Numbered from the stretch's first letter, positions 45,351 to 57,354 are shown. The stretch: DNA of 64,000 nt from Corylus avellana (GCF_901000735.1 NC_081547.1:15146397-15210396); one strand, 5' to 3'. Program-made: numbers and translations. Notes: generated by a model from the letters alone, not told the origin.

Positions 45351-46560
45351 ATTTTTTTTCTTTTCCTTTTTTGCTAAGTGATTCAATGTTATTAAAAACT
45401 GTAGAGGGGTGCAACCTAAGTATACAAAAGATATACAAGAAAGACCCAGAAAAAGAAGAACAAAAATTCATAAAAAACTAGGAAAATGCAGACTATTGTA
45501 GACCACTATACACATATAAAGTGATTTAAACATACTTATCAAAAAATAAAAATAAAGTGATTTAAACATAATTTTCTTTAGCTCTACCACCAAAATCTCA
45601 CGAACTCCAAGCTCCTTACATTTCACTCTCTTCAAATGCACCACATAGAATAAAGTAGTCATTCTCTGAACTTCTAAAATGTTCTGCCTATGTCATTCTC
45701 CAAACTTATAAAATGTTATGACTTCCAATTTAACCTCTCAAACTTGCCATTAACTCAATTACCTTTCTATGCATGACCCATTCGACACCAAAAAGAAGGA
45801 AAATTGAAACCCATAATTTTCTTGCCAATTCACAATGAAGAAGAAGATAATCTATAGACTCCCCACTCCCATTTTGCACATATGACACCACTCCACCACT
45901 ACGACGTTCATTTTCCTTAGATTATCTAATGTCAAGATCTTCCTAACTGCCGCTGTCTGCCAAAAGAACGCCACTCTCAAAAGAACCTTCACTCTCCAAA
46001 TACTTTTTCAAGGAAATAGGGGACCAACTGGAATGGATAACGCACGATAAAAGAACCTTACTTCAAACTTTCTCTTTTTTAAACGGAATCCAACATATTT
46101 TATCATCACCACTTTGTCTCAATTTGATAGAGGACAAAATATCAAAGAAAGAAGTGACCAAGTCCACCTCCAAATCATGGACTGGTCTGGAAAAAGATAT
46201 ATTCTACTGAAGATTTCCATTAAAGAACTGCATTTGATCCACCATCCATGCCTCCTTACATTGTGCAATACTAAACAATTCCGGAAAAGCTACCTTCAGG
46301 GGCTAGCCCCCACACTACAAATCATGCCGATACCTTATCTTGGACCCATTTTCCACCTCATATCTAACAAAACTCGAAAAACTCCCCACCCAACCTTTTA
46401 TATTTCCACACTCCCACTTTGAAAAGCCCCACTACCTCCTTGGAACACCAATCTCCACTCGTGCTATCATATTTGGTTTTCAACACCAGTCTCCACAAAG
46501 CCTCTCTCTCCGTATCATAATGCCATAACCACTTCATGTAGCATAACGACATAACATGAA
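45351..46560 (-). mobile_element. LINE 3' fragment upstream of OCT7
   Basis: On the minus strand, broken frames encode ORF2 C-terminal sequence. WLWHYDTEREALWRLVLKTKYDS lies near 46520-46450. FFWQTAAVRKILTLDNLRK with the zf-RVT pattern (CHMCKMG...LLLHCELARKLW) lies near 45990-45800. The 3' UTR contains the cacccctctacag end found in many plant LINEs and a T-rich stretch at 45352-45390 that is its A-tail in reverse. Confidence 0.75.
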
Positions 46561-47850
46561 TTTTAATTGTTAATGATCATCCGCCATAGAGATGGTTGAT
46601 TGATAGAATTGCTGCCTAGCCTGCATTGACCAATTGTTGGTGTTAAAGTTTTATTCTTCATTTCAAAGGAATTGCCTTTGTGCCTTAGACTTGAGAAAAT
46701 AACTTCTTTCACTTCATATCCACTCTTTATGCTCATCAACCAGCATAGCAAAAAGGACAAGACTAGAAAAATGAAGGATGCTAAGAATTGAATGAAAAGG
46801 AAAGTACATTAATTTGTTTAGCATTGGTGACCTTGAAGAAAAATAAAAAGAGATGCCAATCAAGTTTCTGTCCTGCCACAAGAGTTTTTTCTCCCCTGTT
46901 TTGCTCATTTTTTTCCCCTCAGGTGGTTTATGGAGCTTATTTTTGGTCAACTGTTTCCTGCTCAGTTTATTTTTCTCCTTTCTTTTCAATAATGTGAAAG
47001 CTTTACTAAAACAAAAGGGCAAGGGCCTAGTATAGAGGAGCTACACAAAAGCCACTTCCAAATCTTGGGTGCTGAGAGCTGAGACTATAAAGATCTAAAA
47101 AACATTATCTTGAGAAAGCTCAATCCCCTCACAATAGTAATCTTTCCTTTCCCGGCTGCCCCTTTTCTACATGCCAAAAGTTCTGCATGGAAAGAACATG
47201 CCGAACAAAGCAAACACCAATAATTTAATTTATTACTACAGAAAAAAAAAGAAGTGAAGGTCTTCAAAATTTTGAGTAGTATTTTGCACCAGTTCAAGTC
47301 CTGAAGTAAATGAAAAGCCTCCGTATTGGCCACTTCCAGCATTGTAGGAATGCAAATTACAATAATAAGTTAAAATGGAACAAGTACTTTAGTGGGTATA
47401 CCAGAAAACAATTAGTAACTAGTCATGAGGATTGTGTGCGTGCGTGATATACTTGAGGGAGAAGAATGGGGCTTGGATTTATGATTTGGAAGACATTTCC
47501 GAGACAAAGTCCCTCAATAAATACTAAGAAGAGAGAAGCAGGCATTTAGCTGCAAAGGTAGCATTGAGTAGTCAGATGATCAAGTTTGTATTTGGTCAAA
47601 CCCTGTCTTTCATGCCTGAATTAGGGAGCTATTTCTTGTAAAACTCTCAATATCTATTAAATTTTCTAAAACATAAAAATGAAGAAAGAAAACAACCCAA
47701 GCATGTCAGATTAATAGACCCAATAATGAAATCCCAGAATGCGACAAATATAGAATTGGAGACGACAAAAAAAGAACCTCGTAGAAAACTGGGATCTTCT
47801 TCTTTTTTCTTCCTCCTGTTGTTATTTGTCGGATAAGTTTCCAAAGTTGG
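46561..47850. other. Intergenic or 5' UTR region
   Basis: No protein-coding gene recognised. The minus-strand segment at about 47850-47770 (A/G-rich, ending ctacgag before gttctttt) could be the first non-coding exon and splice donor of the OCT7-like gene; this is a guess from signal shape only. Confidence 0.3.
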
Positions 47851-49287
47851 AAAAGAGTTGCGTCTGATCAGATTCAGAGTTCGTTGGGATTTTGAGAAGG
47901 ACGAGGTTTCTGTTGTTGGTCTTTCTTTTCATTTTTCATTTTTCATTTTTCATTTTTCTTCTTTTTATCTTTCTTTCTTCGGTCAGAGTTGGACTTTTGG
48001 ATTTATATGGTGGCCCCAATATATATATATATATATATATAAATTGGGGATAGTTTCCTGTTAGCGTTATAGTTATATATTTTTAGATTTTTATATATTA
48101 GCAATTAATACAGTCAACTGTTATTGTGGTTAATAACTATTTGCCTTTTTACCCCTAATTAGCACTATTAAAATTCATAATCGCCGATGTCTCGGTGAAC
48201 TCTAAGAAGACATGATGGCTTTTTGCAATGCAATTTTATAGATCAAAATGCGTTTTAAAACTAAATTACAAAAAGTGTATGGTTTAAGAATGGATTTTAA
48301 AAAATTTGTAATTTTAAAATCTTAGAAAATTCTCAATTTTTAAATAACAACAACAAATCAAAAAATTGTAATTTAAGAATGCATTTTCAAAATCAACAAC
48401 AAATCAAAAATCGTTGAAAGAATGTTGTTGATTTTCACATAGAAACCATCAACTAGGTTTTGACAAATGTTCACGTATTTTTAATGATGCTCAAACTTTT
48501 TCATCATCTTACTACATATAATGAATACTTATGTATATGTTTGATCCAACATACTCGTATGTCTTAAATTGAACTTTGAATTTTGCCTATAATTAACGAC
48601 CATTTTTATTTTGAGGAAAAGCATTCCAACCAAATTTGATAAGGCAACTAAAAACAAGAAAAAGCTTCACTAAACCTTTGAACTTTCATTACAATTATAA
48701 TTTCTTCCTCAAAGTTCAAAAACTCTCAATTTAGTAAATCCAACTTCTAATTTTTTACAATATCACTTCATCGTATTAAGGGTTTTCCGTTAAATCTTCT
48801 CAAAATTTCACAAATACCTCCATTTTTTTTATAAAAAAAAAAAAAATTACAAATATTCAGACCCAAGTATTTTTACAAATTGCATTAAATCCTGACCAAC
48901 ACAACGGAGAGATAACATAGCAAAAAATTAAAAGTTCACTAAATTAAGTTTTTGAACTTTTAAAGAATTATTAAAAAATAATAGAAATTCAAGAGGCTTC
49001 CCCGAAAAACAATCTGAAGAAACAAGGAGCAAAACTTTATATTAGACGGTCAAGGTGTTGCTTTTCAAAATTTTTTAATAAGCTCTTCTAAAACAGTAAT
49101 GCAAACCTCATATGAACAGAGGAGAGAGAAAGAGGGAAGGGCAAAAAACAGACGATTTTTTTTTTTTTTATTTAAAGAAAAAAAAAAGGTAAATAAAATC
49201 ACTATTGTTCCAAAAAAGTCACTAATTCTTAACTGTTGAGTTTTCTTTGAAAAAGGCAATGAGAGAATGAGTGATCTAAATCACCAA
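47851..49287. other. Intergenic region with low-complexity tracts
   Basis: Holds a ttttcat-type tandem run at 47925-47960, an (AT)n microsatellite at 48019-48041, and A/T-rich sequence with poly-A/T runs at 48827-48847 and 49157-49190. No gene. It separates two minus-strand genes, so the promoter of OCT7 and the 3' UTR of bL20 are both expected here. Confidence 0.6.
48019..48041. repeat. (AT)n microsatellite
   Basis: Uninterrupted AT dinucleotides, eleven units. Confidence 0.95.
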
Positions 49288-52200
49288 TTACACAAGAATT
49301 GAAATGCCTTCCTTTTTGGGAGGGATCACCACATTCTTATTTCCAGGGAATGCAGTGCGAGAGATGTCTACCAGGGCCTTGAAACTATATGGTTCGTGCA
49401 TAGATAGTTCTGACAAAACTTTCCTGTTCAGTTGGATGTTCTCTTTCATCAGCCCATGCATGAAGTTTCCATAATTAACCTGATAAACAAATAATGAACA
49501 GAAACAACAGAAACATCGTCACTCTCTCCTTCAAACATATACGACAATAAAGGAAGCCGGTAAAACACGACTATGCAAACATTTCTTCTTTTCTTTTGGG
49601 TAAGTGTCTATGCATAGATTCACATGAAGGAAAAAATTAAGTAATCCGCTACAGAATGTGGGGGGGTTGGGGGCTGAATCTGCATTCCCAGTGAAAGGAG
49701 AATCAACTTCATGATCTCATGTGAAAATTGAACTTGCCCACAAAGTTACATGATATTTCTCAAGGGTCATTACAGGAAGTGAAACATCACAATACATGTC
49801 AACTGAATTGTTTTGGTATGTAGATATCTGATTATCTATGCAAAAGGAAGAACCATTTATAAAGGAGGTAAGTGGTAATTTCTATGAAGAAAAAATTTCG
49901 ATCTCACATTATTTAGTATAATCTCTGTTAGTTATGCACCCAAACTATTAAAATTAAACATTTAAAACGCTTATTACTAAGAGGGGTTGTTACGATCCTA
50001 AGGATTAAAGGTTTAACAAATCAGCATCGAACAATCCTAGGGCTTTTGGATCAATGGTTAGACCCTTCACAATTTATATAAGAGCAAGCACCACATTATG
50101 GGTTCGAGATACAGAGGGGGCAACCTATAGATTAAAATATCTTCATATTATGTATTGCCATAGTATGAAGTCACTGGGTGAGTGCAGATAGAGTAGAGAT
50201 GTCGTGGACGTTGAATTTGGAAGCATGATGGCATATTATGATCCTAAGGATTAAGGGTTTAACCAAATCAGTATCTAACAATCCTAAGGCTTTTGGATCA
50301 ATGGTTAGGCCTTGCAAAGGGGTATACTGGATTAAAGCTGATACCAATAAAACCATACTGGCCCATACCATGTTGAAAGGTATAGGTATGCATGACCAAT
50401 ATCACAAAACAATAATTCAGCTTATGACTGGAAAAATAGAATAGTTCATCAAGTGAAAAACTTACAACTAATGGTGGATTTATATCCATTGTTATAAATA
50501 AAGAGAAAAAGCTTTGTGAAGTTAAAAAAAAACTGACACTTACCGTTAAACCTTTTCCCTAACCATGTTATATACTTATATAGTTCTTGTTTTGGTCCAC
50601 TGTAATGAGGTCACAAGTTTCATGATGTTTCAGGACACAGAGGCTCGAAAGGATGCGGTTTGAGGTAGAAAGTAGGGACATAAAAACTAGCAAACAGAAA
50701 CTGACATGATCGAAGGTGTTAATTATCTACATTTAAATACATGAGATTAATCTCATATTCACCTGGGATGGTGTAGTTTTAAGGGGTTGGAAAGGCTCAA
50801 CGAGAAAATTTCCTTACCTGACCAATTTCTAATGAATCAAGATAACTATTCGTTCTCGTATAAATAGTCATCATCTGTTCTTCCACCATGAGAGGGGCTG
50901 CTTGAGAGTGATGGGGTCAAATTAAAAACATGAAAAAAGTAGCCAGCTAATTAAAATTGGAATTGGCGCAATTCGCAAAATTGGAAGCCTATGCATAACT
51001 TGCTTTAGATCTCGATAAAACTACTCAGAATCAATTGGCAAGGGGTTAACGATTACGCCAGTTGCTCAAACAATCTCAAGTAGCCCCTATCACGGTGGAA
51101 GAACATATAATGACTATTTATACTGGAACAAATGGTTATCGTGATTCATCCGAAATTGGACAGACAAAAAAATTTCTCGTTGAACCCTTTCCAACCCCTT
51201 TAAAACTACACCATCCCTGGTGAGTGTCCGCAAGAGTCTTAAAATTTAAAATAAATAAATAAATAATAATAATAAACAGAACAGGAGATATGCACATCGA
51301 GAAGAGCTTTCATCTTAACCCCACCAACAACATTAAAAAATAAAATATAAAAGGAAAAAGAAAAAGGCCATACTGAGTAGCAAAACTATTGGCAACTACT
51401 TAGTGTGTGTGCGTGTATTTCTTTAAGTAAAATAGCAGCTAATTTACTAACGCTTTTGGTACTTGCAAACTATTGGTCACTACCTATCCATTAAAAAATA
51501 ACATAATAACTACCATGGGAAAAGAATTGTTAGATTATATTTTCTTTTAATCCACACTTGATGTGCACCTTAAACACATCAGTCATCTATGCATTACATT
51601 ATATTTTGAAATTAATATATATATTTCATTAATATCTTTGTACTTGAGAACCTAATATGGAAATCAATATTGATATTTTATTCCTAGGATAGGAAAATAT
51701 TAATAGTCAATATTTCAATGATACATAAACAATATAAACTTGCCTCCACGAAAACATCACTTCAACATAATTGATGTTTGGCAAAGATGTTATGACCACC
51801 ATAGTGATTAGCCATTATATCACTAATTTCCTCTGCTTCTTCAAATAAATATGCATATTTGAAATCACATTGATATCCCCATCAATATCTTTGTAGTTGA
51901 TAACTCAAATATGGCAGTTGATTGATATTTTATTCCTTGGGGAGGAAAAAAATTCAGGAATGGCTTTCTCAATGATATATAAACAATACAAAATTGCCTC
52001 CATGAAACCATCGCTGCAGCACCTTTTGATTTTTGGCAAAAATGTTATGACCACCATGGCAATTAGCATGTACCATCTTCACAGATTTTTCACCATAGGC
52101 ATTGCCACCTTAACTTTTTTTTCCAACTCTGACTATTTGGCAAGATCACAATCTAGGTACTGTTGCAAACATGCCTCGAGCCCACCACTTATATTATTTG

Positions 52201-55200
52201 ATTTTCCTTAAAGAATTTGGTAACAATCTTTATCCTGTATCACCCTCATATGATTTTTCAAAGTTTCTTTTTAGTTATTATTCTAGAAAAGGCAAGCAGA
52301 GCTGAGCTATTGAACAAAAATTCAGTAGGTTCTTAAGGAATGATATGAATGGCAGTGCTGCAAAAGCTAAAGTCTCTTGGAGAATGCTGTGTGTTCCTAA
52401 ACAAGGAGGAGGCTTAGGGATAAGGAAGCTGGAGGAGTGGAATCATGTTGCTATGATGAGGCACTTTTGGAGTCTTTTTGTTAAAGCATGCTCATTATGG
52501 GTTGCTTGGGTGAAAGAAATTTTATTGACGGGAAGGAGCTTTTGGCAAATCAAAATACCTCAAGTTTGTACTTGGAGCCGGAGGAAATTACTCGAACTAA
52601 GGGATGAAGCCAGAAGTTTTATGCAGTTTGATGTCGGTGGTGGACAAAATATTCATTTATGGTTTGATCATTGGCACCTAGCTGGTGTGCTTTAAGAAAA
52701 ATATGGCCATCGAGTGGTTTATGATGCATGTAGCAAACCAGAGGCTTGGTTATCTACTGTTACTAAGGATGATAACTGGAACCGGCCAGCACAGTCTGAT
52801 CAACTAGCAGAAATCCAAAGCAACTTATTTTTTGTCAAGATTGGAGAAGAAGATAAGCTGAAGTGGGTGATTTCTAAATCGGGTAAATACATGAGCTCAG
52901 AAACATGAAATACAATCTGAGAAAAAAAGAGTCCAGTAGCATGGAGGAAGCTGATTTGGTTTCCATTAGCTATTCCAAAACAAGCCTTCATCACTTGGCT
53001 GGTTGGGAGGGATGCTTTGACCACAGTTGATAAGTTGTTACAATTGGGCTATAAAGGGGAAGTGAAATATGCTTTTTGTAGACTTTGCGGGCTTATCTTT
53101 ATAGACTGGTCATGGGATCAACAGTAAACAATTTAAGGAGAAACAGGAATGAGCTTCAGCATGGTCGTCGGCCAAAAAAACAGAAGATCAGCTCCTGTAG
53201 AAAATTCAATGGGAAGTTCGAGCTAGGATTCAAGTGAAAGGTAAATTACGGGGAACAGAAGGAAATACAGATATCTGTTGTAAATGGGGTATTGAGAAAG
53301 GGATTTTAGTGTAGGTTTGGTCCCATTGCCCGTATTTGGTGATATATACCAATTCTGCAGAATTTCTAATTCTGCAGATTTTGGTGTAGTTTTCTGCAGA
53401 ATTTCCAATTCTATAGTATACTTGTTTGTAGTGGTTTCATATACTGGTAGTCTGCTTTTGGATTGTTTGGGATATAGATAGATGGGGGGAGGGGAGAGAT
53501 GATACAAGTGAGGTGTGATGCTTGTATAGAGTTGATAGTTACTTTGGGTCTTTGCCAAAGTGAATTTGTAGAAAAGGATTGTTTGTGGGTATAAAAAGTT
53601 ACTCATTCAAAAAAAATAAAAAAGGGCAAGATGGTATATCACCAGTTCTGTGGCATGATTACATCCACGAATAAGTCAACTTTATTTTGAAGGTTCTAAT
53701 TTGTAGGTGAAAATAGAAGTTTCAGAGGACTAGATAACTAAAATTAAATATAGAAAGACAACTTTCTCTTCATCTTAAATTGTTTACTATCTTAGATCTA
53801 AAAAGCTGTATTTCCTGCCTATAGCAGAACTCAAAACAAATTGGAGATATGAAAAAAGGTAAAAACATTCTGCATTAAACTCTAGAATTTTTCATTCCAG
53901 TGATTAAACCTGTTGGGAATTGGGCCAACACAAGAAATCAGCCCATGAGGCCCATTTCAGACAGAACACGCTCAATAAAGCATAAACAGGCCCGCCGCCA
54001 CTATCTTACCATGCAATGCGAAGCAGGGAATAAAGCTCCATCAGCAGCAAATCAAATAATATTGGATCTCGGATTACCATACGAGACCCCAAATCTTGAG
54101 GAATTCTGAAATCTCTACAATTAACCTTGAATCCTCGATTTGGGGCGATCAATCACGGCTATGCTTACTAGGTTAAAAACACAACTCTAATTGCTAAGTC
54201 CATGCACTATAAAAGGAAAGGGTCAACCAGGTATAGGGGAATTTTTGCTCCCCTACAAAACTCATGCTTATACGCCCTTTCATTGTTCTTTCTTCCCTTG
54301 CTAACTTAAATATCGGAGCTATCCGCTGATAGCACACACTAACGAGCTCTTTTGCTTTCATTCTTCTGTTTTCACAGGTTATTACATCTTGATGGTCACC
54401 ATCCAGAAAACTGTCCTAACAAAACCAATTAAACATCTGTAGGAGCTCAATAAAAGTTGTACAATTCTACTACCCTAGCAAACCACAATCCGAGATCGTT
54501 CAAAATGCGGTACACTTTCATCCAAATTCAACAAACAAACTTCTGCAAAAATCTCCTGGCTTTCATTCCTTTGTGTACTGTTTTCTGAACACAATATAGA
54601 TATCCAGGTCACTATCTTACATGGGTTATAAAGTTTGTGGTTGTGGGAAAAAACAGGCTACAATCGTAAAGAATTTATTTGAAGACTACCTTATCATATA
54701 ATTATAAAAAACTTGGAATGAACCAATCTATATAAGCTGTCTATAAGCTGATCTCCATCATCACGATAAATCGTATACAAAGTTCCCATTCCAATTTCCA
54801 GGTCGCATAATACGATGATCAATTTTTCTAGATTACTTAAGGTCAATGCTTAGACTACAATAACCAACACATTCATTACCACTTAAAAATGGGAATTCTC
54901 TAATTCATTGGATCAATAAATAGAAACAACAAATTAAAAACTAACAAAATAAAGAAAAAAGAACACAGAGTAGGTACACTAAAGACACACCATGATTAGC
55001 CCACAAAGGAATATGAAACAGCAAGTACCCACAAACCTTATAAGCCTTTTAATAGTGAGCAACATTTTGATAAGCCAGAAGCAGTGAGTATACAAAAAGC
55101 ATCATCTATATATAACCAGAAAAAAGAAAAACATACGCCGTGTTGGCGGGTGCCAGCATTGATGCGTTGGATCCAGAGGGAGCGCATGTCGCGCTTCTTG

Positions 55201-55322
55201 TTGCGGCGGTCTCTGTAGGAGTACTGCAATGCCTTCTCCACTCTCTCTGTCGCTATTCTTATGCAGTTCTTGGCCCTGCCCCTGAACCCCTTTGCCAGCT
55301 TAAATATTTTGTCTCTGTTCAT
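49288..55322 (-). CDS. Ribosomal protein bL20 (L20), probably mitochondrial, two exons
   Basis: Exon 1 is 55322-55137 and exon 2 is 49479-49288 on the minus strand. The donor is GGC|GTATGT and the acceptor TTATCAG|GTTAAT; joined length 378 bp, 125 residues, no internal stop. The protein is a full-length bL20. It starts [20 protein letters not shown], with the conserved basic [20 protein letters not shown] at 37-56 and [20 protein letters not shown] across and after the junction, and ends [13 protein letters not shown]. bL20 binds 23S rRNA and is needed for assembly of the large subunit. The nuclear, intron-containing copy without a plastid-type transit peptide fits the plant mitochondrial paralogue, which is inference. 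The intron is about 5.66 kb and full of insertions, yet the reading frame is intact. Confidence 0.92.
49480..50760. other. Intron sequence of bL20 with a diverged direct repeat
   Basis: No gene. A segment of about 75 bp (49991-50063: gatcctaaggattaaaggtt ... cttttggatcaatggttag) recurs at 50236-50311 with several changes. Flanking words such as ggttcgagatacagaggggg recall degraded retroelement sequence, but no family can be named. Confidence 0.5.
50761..51222. repeat. atpA: Inverted repeat with plastid atpA-derived arms
   Basis: The left arm (50761-50905, minus) and right arm (51073-51222, plus) are inverted copies of about 145-150 bp around a spacer of about 165 bp. Both arms encode the ATP synthase alpha C-terminus. 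The right reads [15 protein letters not shown]...IGQ-KKFLVE, preceded by more atpA in the spacer (from about 50964, [10 protein letters not shown] and NQLARG). The left reads [20 protein letters not shown]. Beyond atpA both arms share about 37 bp of non-plastid sequence (ctttccaacccctttaaaac). Stops and small indels show that it is a non-functional nuclear plastid DNA fragment. Confidence 0.75.
51223..52289. repeat. Intron region with diverged direct duplication, 253-bp offset
   Basis: The segment 51625-51815 recurs at 51878-52068: aatatcttt at 51631 and 51884, ttatgaccaccat near 51790 and 52043. Identity is moderate with several gaps. No gene seen. Confidence 0.65.
52290..53622 (+). mobile_element. 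LINE (L1-like) 3' fragment in the bL20 intron
   Basis: Antisense to the host gene. The frame at 52345-52695 gives [32 protein letters not shown] and [14 protein letters not shown], all typical of LINE ORF2 downstream of the polymerase. Further frames (52714-52908 and broken ones to about 53100) reach the zf-RVT region ([28 protein letters not shown]). A G/T-rich 3' UTR and a short A-tail at 53607-53622 follow. Related to, but clearly diverged from, the LINE in OCT7 intron 2. Confidence 0.75.
53623..53910. other. Intron sequence, nothing recognised
   Basis: A/T-rich single-copy-looking sequence between the LINE tail and the solo LTR. Confidence 0.5.
53911..54421 (+). mobile_element. Solo LTR, 511 bp, with perfect 5-bp target duplication
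   Basis: Begins tgttgggaattgggcc and ends gtcctaaca. The 5-bp sequence aaacc is present on both sides (53906-53910 and 54422-54426). A TATA-like ctataaaagg at 54209-54218 places its transcription direction on the plus strand. The sequence type (ggcccatt, taaaaggaaagggtc, cggagctatccgc) suggests a Ty3/gypsy Tat-like element; that assignment is inference. Confidence 0.85.
54427..55136. other. Intron sequence of bL20, nothing recognised
   Basis: A/T-rich sequence between the solo LTR and the exon 1 splice donor. Confidence 0.5.
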
Positions 55323-55757
55323 CTTTCTTTCTTTCTTTCCTTCCTTTCACACAAGCAAGCAAACATACACACCCATCCAATTCAATATCAAGCTTAATCA
55401 CCCACAAAGCCGATGAAAGATTTGCGTGCATAGGAAATTTGCAAATTAACATAAGTGTCTTCACCAATTTTTGTTTCCAATGACATAAATTTAGTTTTTT
55501 TTTTTTTTAATTAAAAAAATATTAGTTTAATTTTTCATTTACGAAAATAGAGTAAATTGCTCTAATAAAACATCTATCACATATACAACTAGGAAATATT
55601 TTCCAACCATGCATGATCTATGATGTGTTTGACGGCAGGATTTGCTAAACCAGGCACCACATTATTTGCAACTCAACTAGTATGAATGACATGCCAACGA
55701 AACAGTGAGGCTAAACCCTTGCGAATGCCTTTCATTAATTGTCTAAATCTACACCAA
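55323..55757. promoter_or_regulatory. Upstream region of bL20
   Basis: Directly upstream of the bL20 start on the minus strand is an A/G-rich leader (complement of ctttctttctttccttcc), as is common in plant ribosomal protein leaders. No TATA box or telo-box can be fixed with confidence. A poly-T/A tract lies at 55496-55520. Confidence 0.35.
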
Positions 55758-57354
55758 TAGGGGTGGGTATTGTTCGGCTCGGAAAAGTCATTTTCGGTCG
55801 GTTAACCAAAATTGTCAGTTAAATCGGTTAATTCACCGATTGCATTTTGATAACAAAGTATTTCAAAATTTTTGGTTAATTTCGGTAGTTGGTTAATTTT
55901 CATCGGATAATCGGTTAACCGTAGGCCTTTTTAATTGGGCCAATGCTATTTATAAATGGGACAAAAATTGGTTGTTTTGGGAGCCCTTTTTTTTTGGGGG
56001 GGAGGGGGGGGCTAAAAAGACAAAAATAACTTATTGAACATGTTTTTTGGGTCTAAGATCAATCTTGAGGGCCCAAATTTGTTTTTTGGGCTAAAATAAC
56101 TTATTGAACATGTTTCTTGGGCTAAATAACAAATTTACTGTACAGGCCTAGAGCTTTAACGAAGGTTTTAGATTGGTTTTTTCGGTTCAGTCCTGGAGTG
56201 TATAAAGTTCTTTTTGTTCTCATGGTTTTAAATTGGTATGCAGTTCACAAATTGGTTACAAAAATGGGTAGATTTAGACAATCCCAAACCTTGGCAAACT
56301 TAGAATCCATCAAAGAATAATAAATAAAGTCTCAACTAAGCCACCTCCAACATGGATTACCTTCAATTCCTTAAATTTCTTCCTTCAATAATCAAACAAA
56401 TCAAAACATAAACATAATGATCAAAATAAAAGAGTAAAATACTACAAATAAGTAATATCAAGTAAGCAAGCAATAAATTCAGATGCAAAAAACTTAATTA
56501 AACAACATTCAACCTTCTGAAAAAAAAGCCAATGAATGCACCCCATGCACCCAGCCTATACATCATACCTAAAGGTCCTAAACAACCAAAACCTGACACA
56601 AACAGAGAAGAAAAACAAGGGCCCAACAGCAATACAAATTTCAAGAAAAATTACAGCAATTAGCAAATGCTTATCCAAAAGAAGAAAATTTATTTGCGAG
56701 AAAAATCAAGGTAGCGTAAATCAGATCAAGGTTGCGTAAAAAACTAAAAATCTATCATTTTCATTTCTAAGTATTCCTAAATCCTTATAATATAAACAAA
56801 CTCGAAAATAAATGCAAAATCAAAGAATCAAGTGCTAAAAATCAAAGAATCAAAATCTAAACCCTCAATTAGTTCAAAAAATAAAAATAAAAAAATGAAG
56901 TAACTCGAAAAATCTATACCTGAAAAGACGGGAGACGAGAGAGAGATACGACTGCTTGCCGCTTGCAACGAAAAAGCGAGGGAGACGACGGTGAAGTTAA
57001 GCCACGACACGACGGGAGACGAGAGAGAGACACAACGGCTTGCCGCTTGCGACGAGAGAGCAAGAGAGAGTGTCAGCAGACGGCCGCAGGAGGCGAGAGA
57101 GAGGCAGCCAGAGAGAGACGGCCGAGCGGCGTGAGAGAGAGAGAGGCAGGAGGCAGGGCGGCAGGAGACTGGAGAGTGGAGAGGGCAGCAGGCGTGAGGA
57201 GTTGGGAATTACGGTTCAAATGAAACAGTGAATATTCAATCTTAAAACAACGCCGTTTTGAGTTTCAATTAAAATTTTTTTTTTAAAATGTCAACACGAC
57301 ACCATTTTACCATGCAGTAACGGTTCAGCTCGGTTAAGCGAAAAAAATTGAAAA
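55758..57354. mobile_element. hAT-like non-autonomous DNA transposon, right end missing
   Basis: Starts taggggtgggtattgttcgg, a typical hAT end, followed by repeated cggttaacc/cggttaatt subterminal motifs to about 55925. Near the other side are ggttcagctcggttaagcg (57322-57340) in inverted orientation and aacgccgttttgag. The terminal bases of the right end are not found, because the Copia element COP-2 begins at 57355. No transposase is encoded. A G-run lies at 55996-56013, a 20-bp repeat at 56029 and 56100, and a GA-rich core at 56930-57195. Confidence 0.55.
56928..57195. repeat. GA/GC-rich tandem repeat core of the hAT-like element
   Basis: gacgggagacgagagagaga...cttgccgcttgc occurs at about 56928 and again at about 57011 (83-base offset), followed by irregular gagaga/ggcggc sequence. 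It generates Arg/Glu/Gly-rich chance frames. Confidence 0.75.

Noticed and set aside
56963..57231. Arg/Glu/Gly-rich open frames, possibly RNA-binding proteins
   Set aside because: They translate GA-rich tandem repeats inside a hAT-like element in two frames at once, so there is no coding signal.
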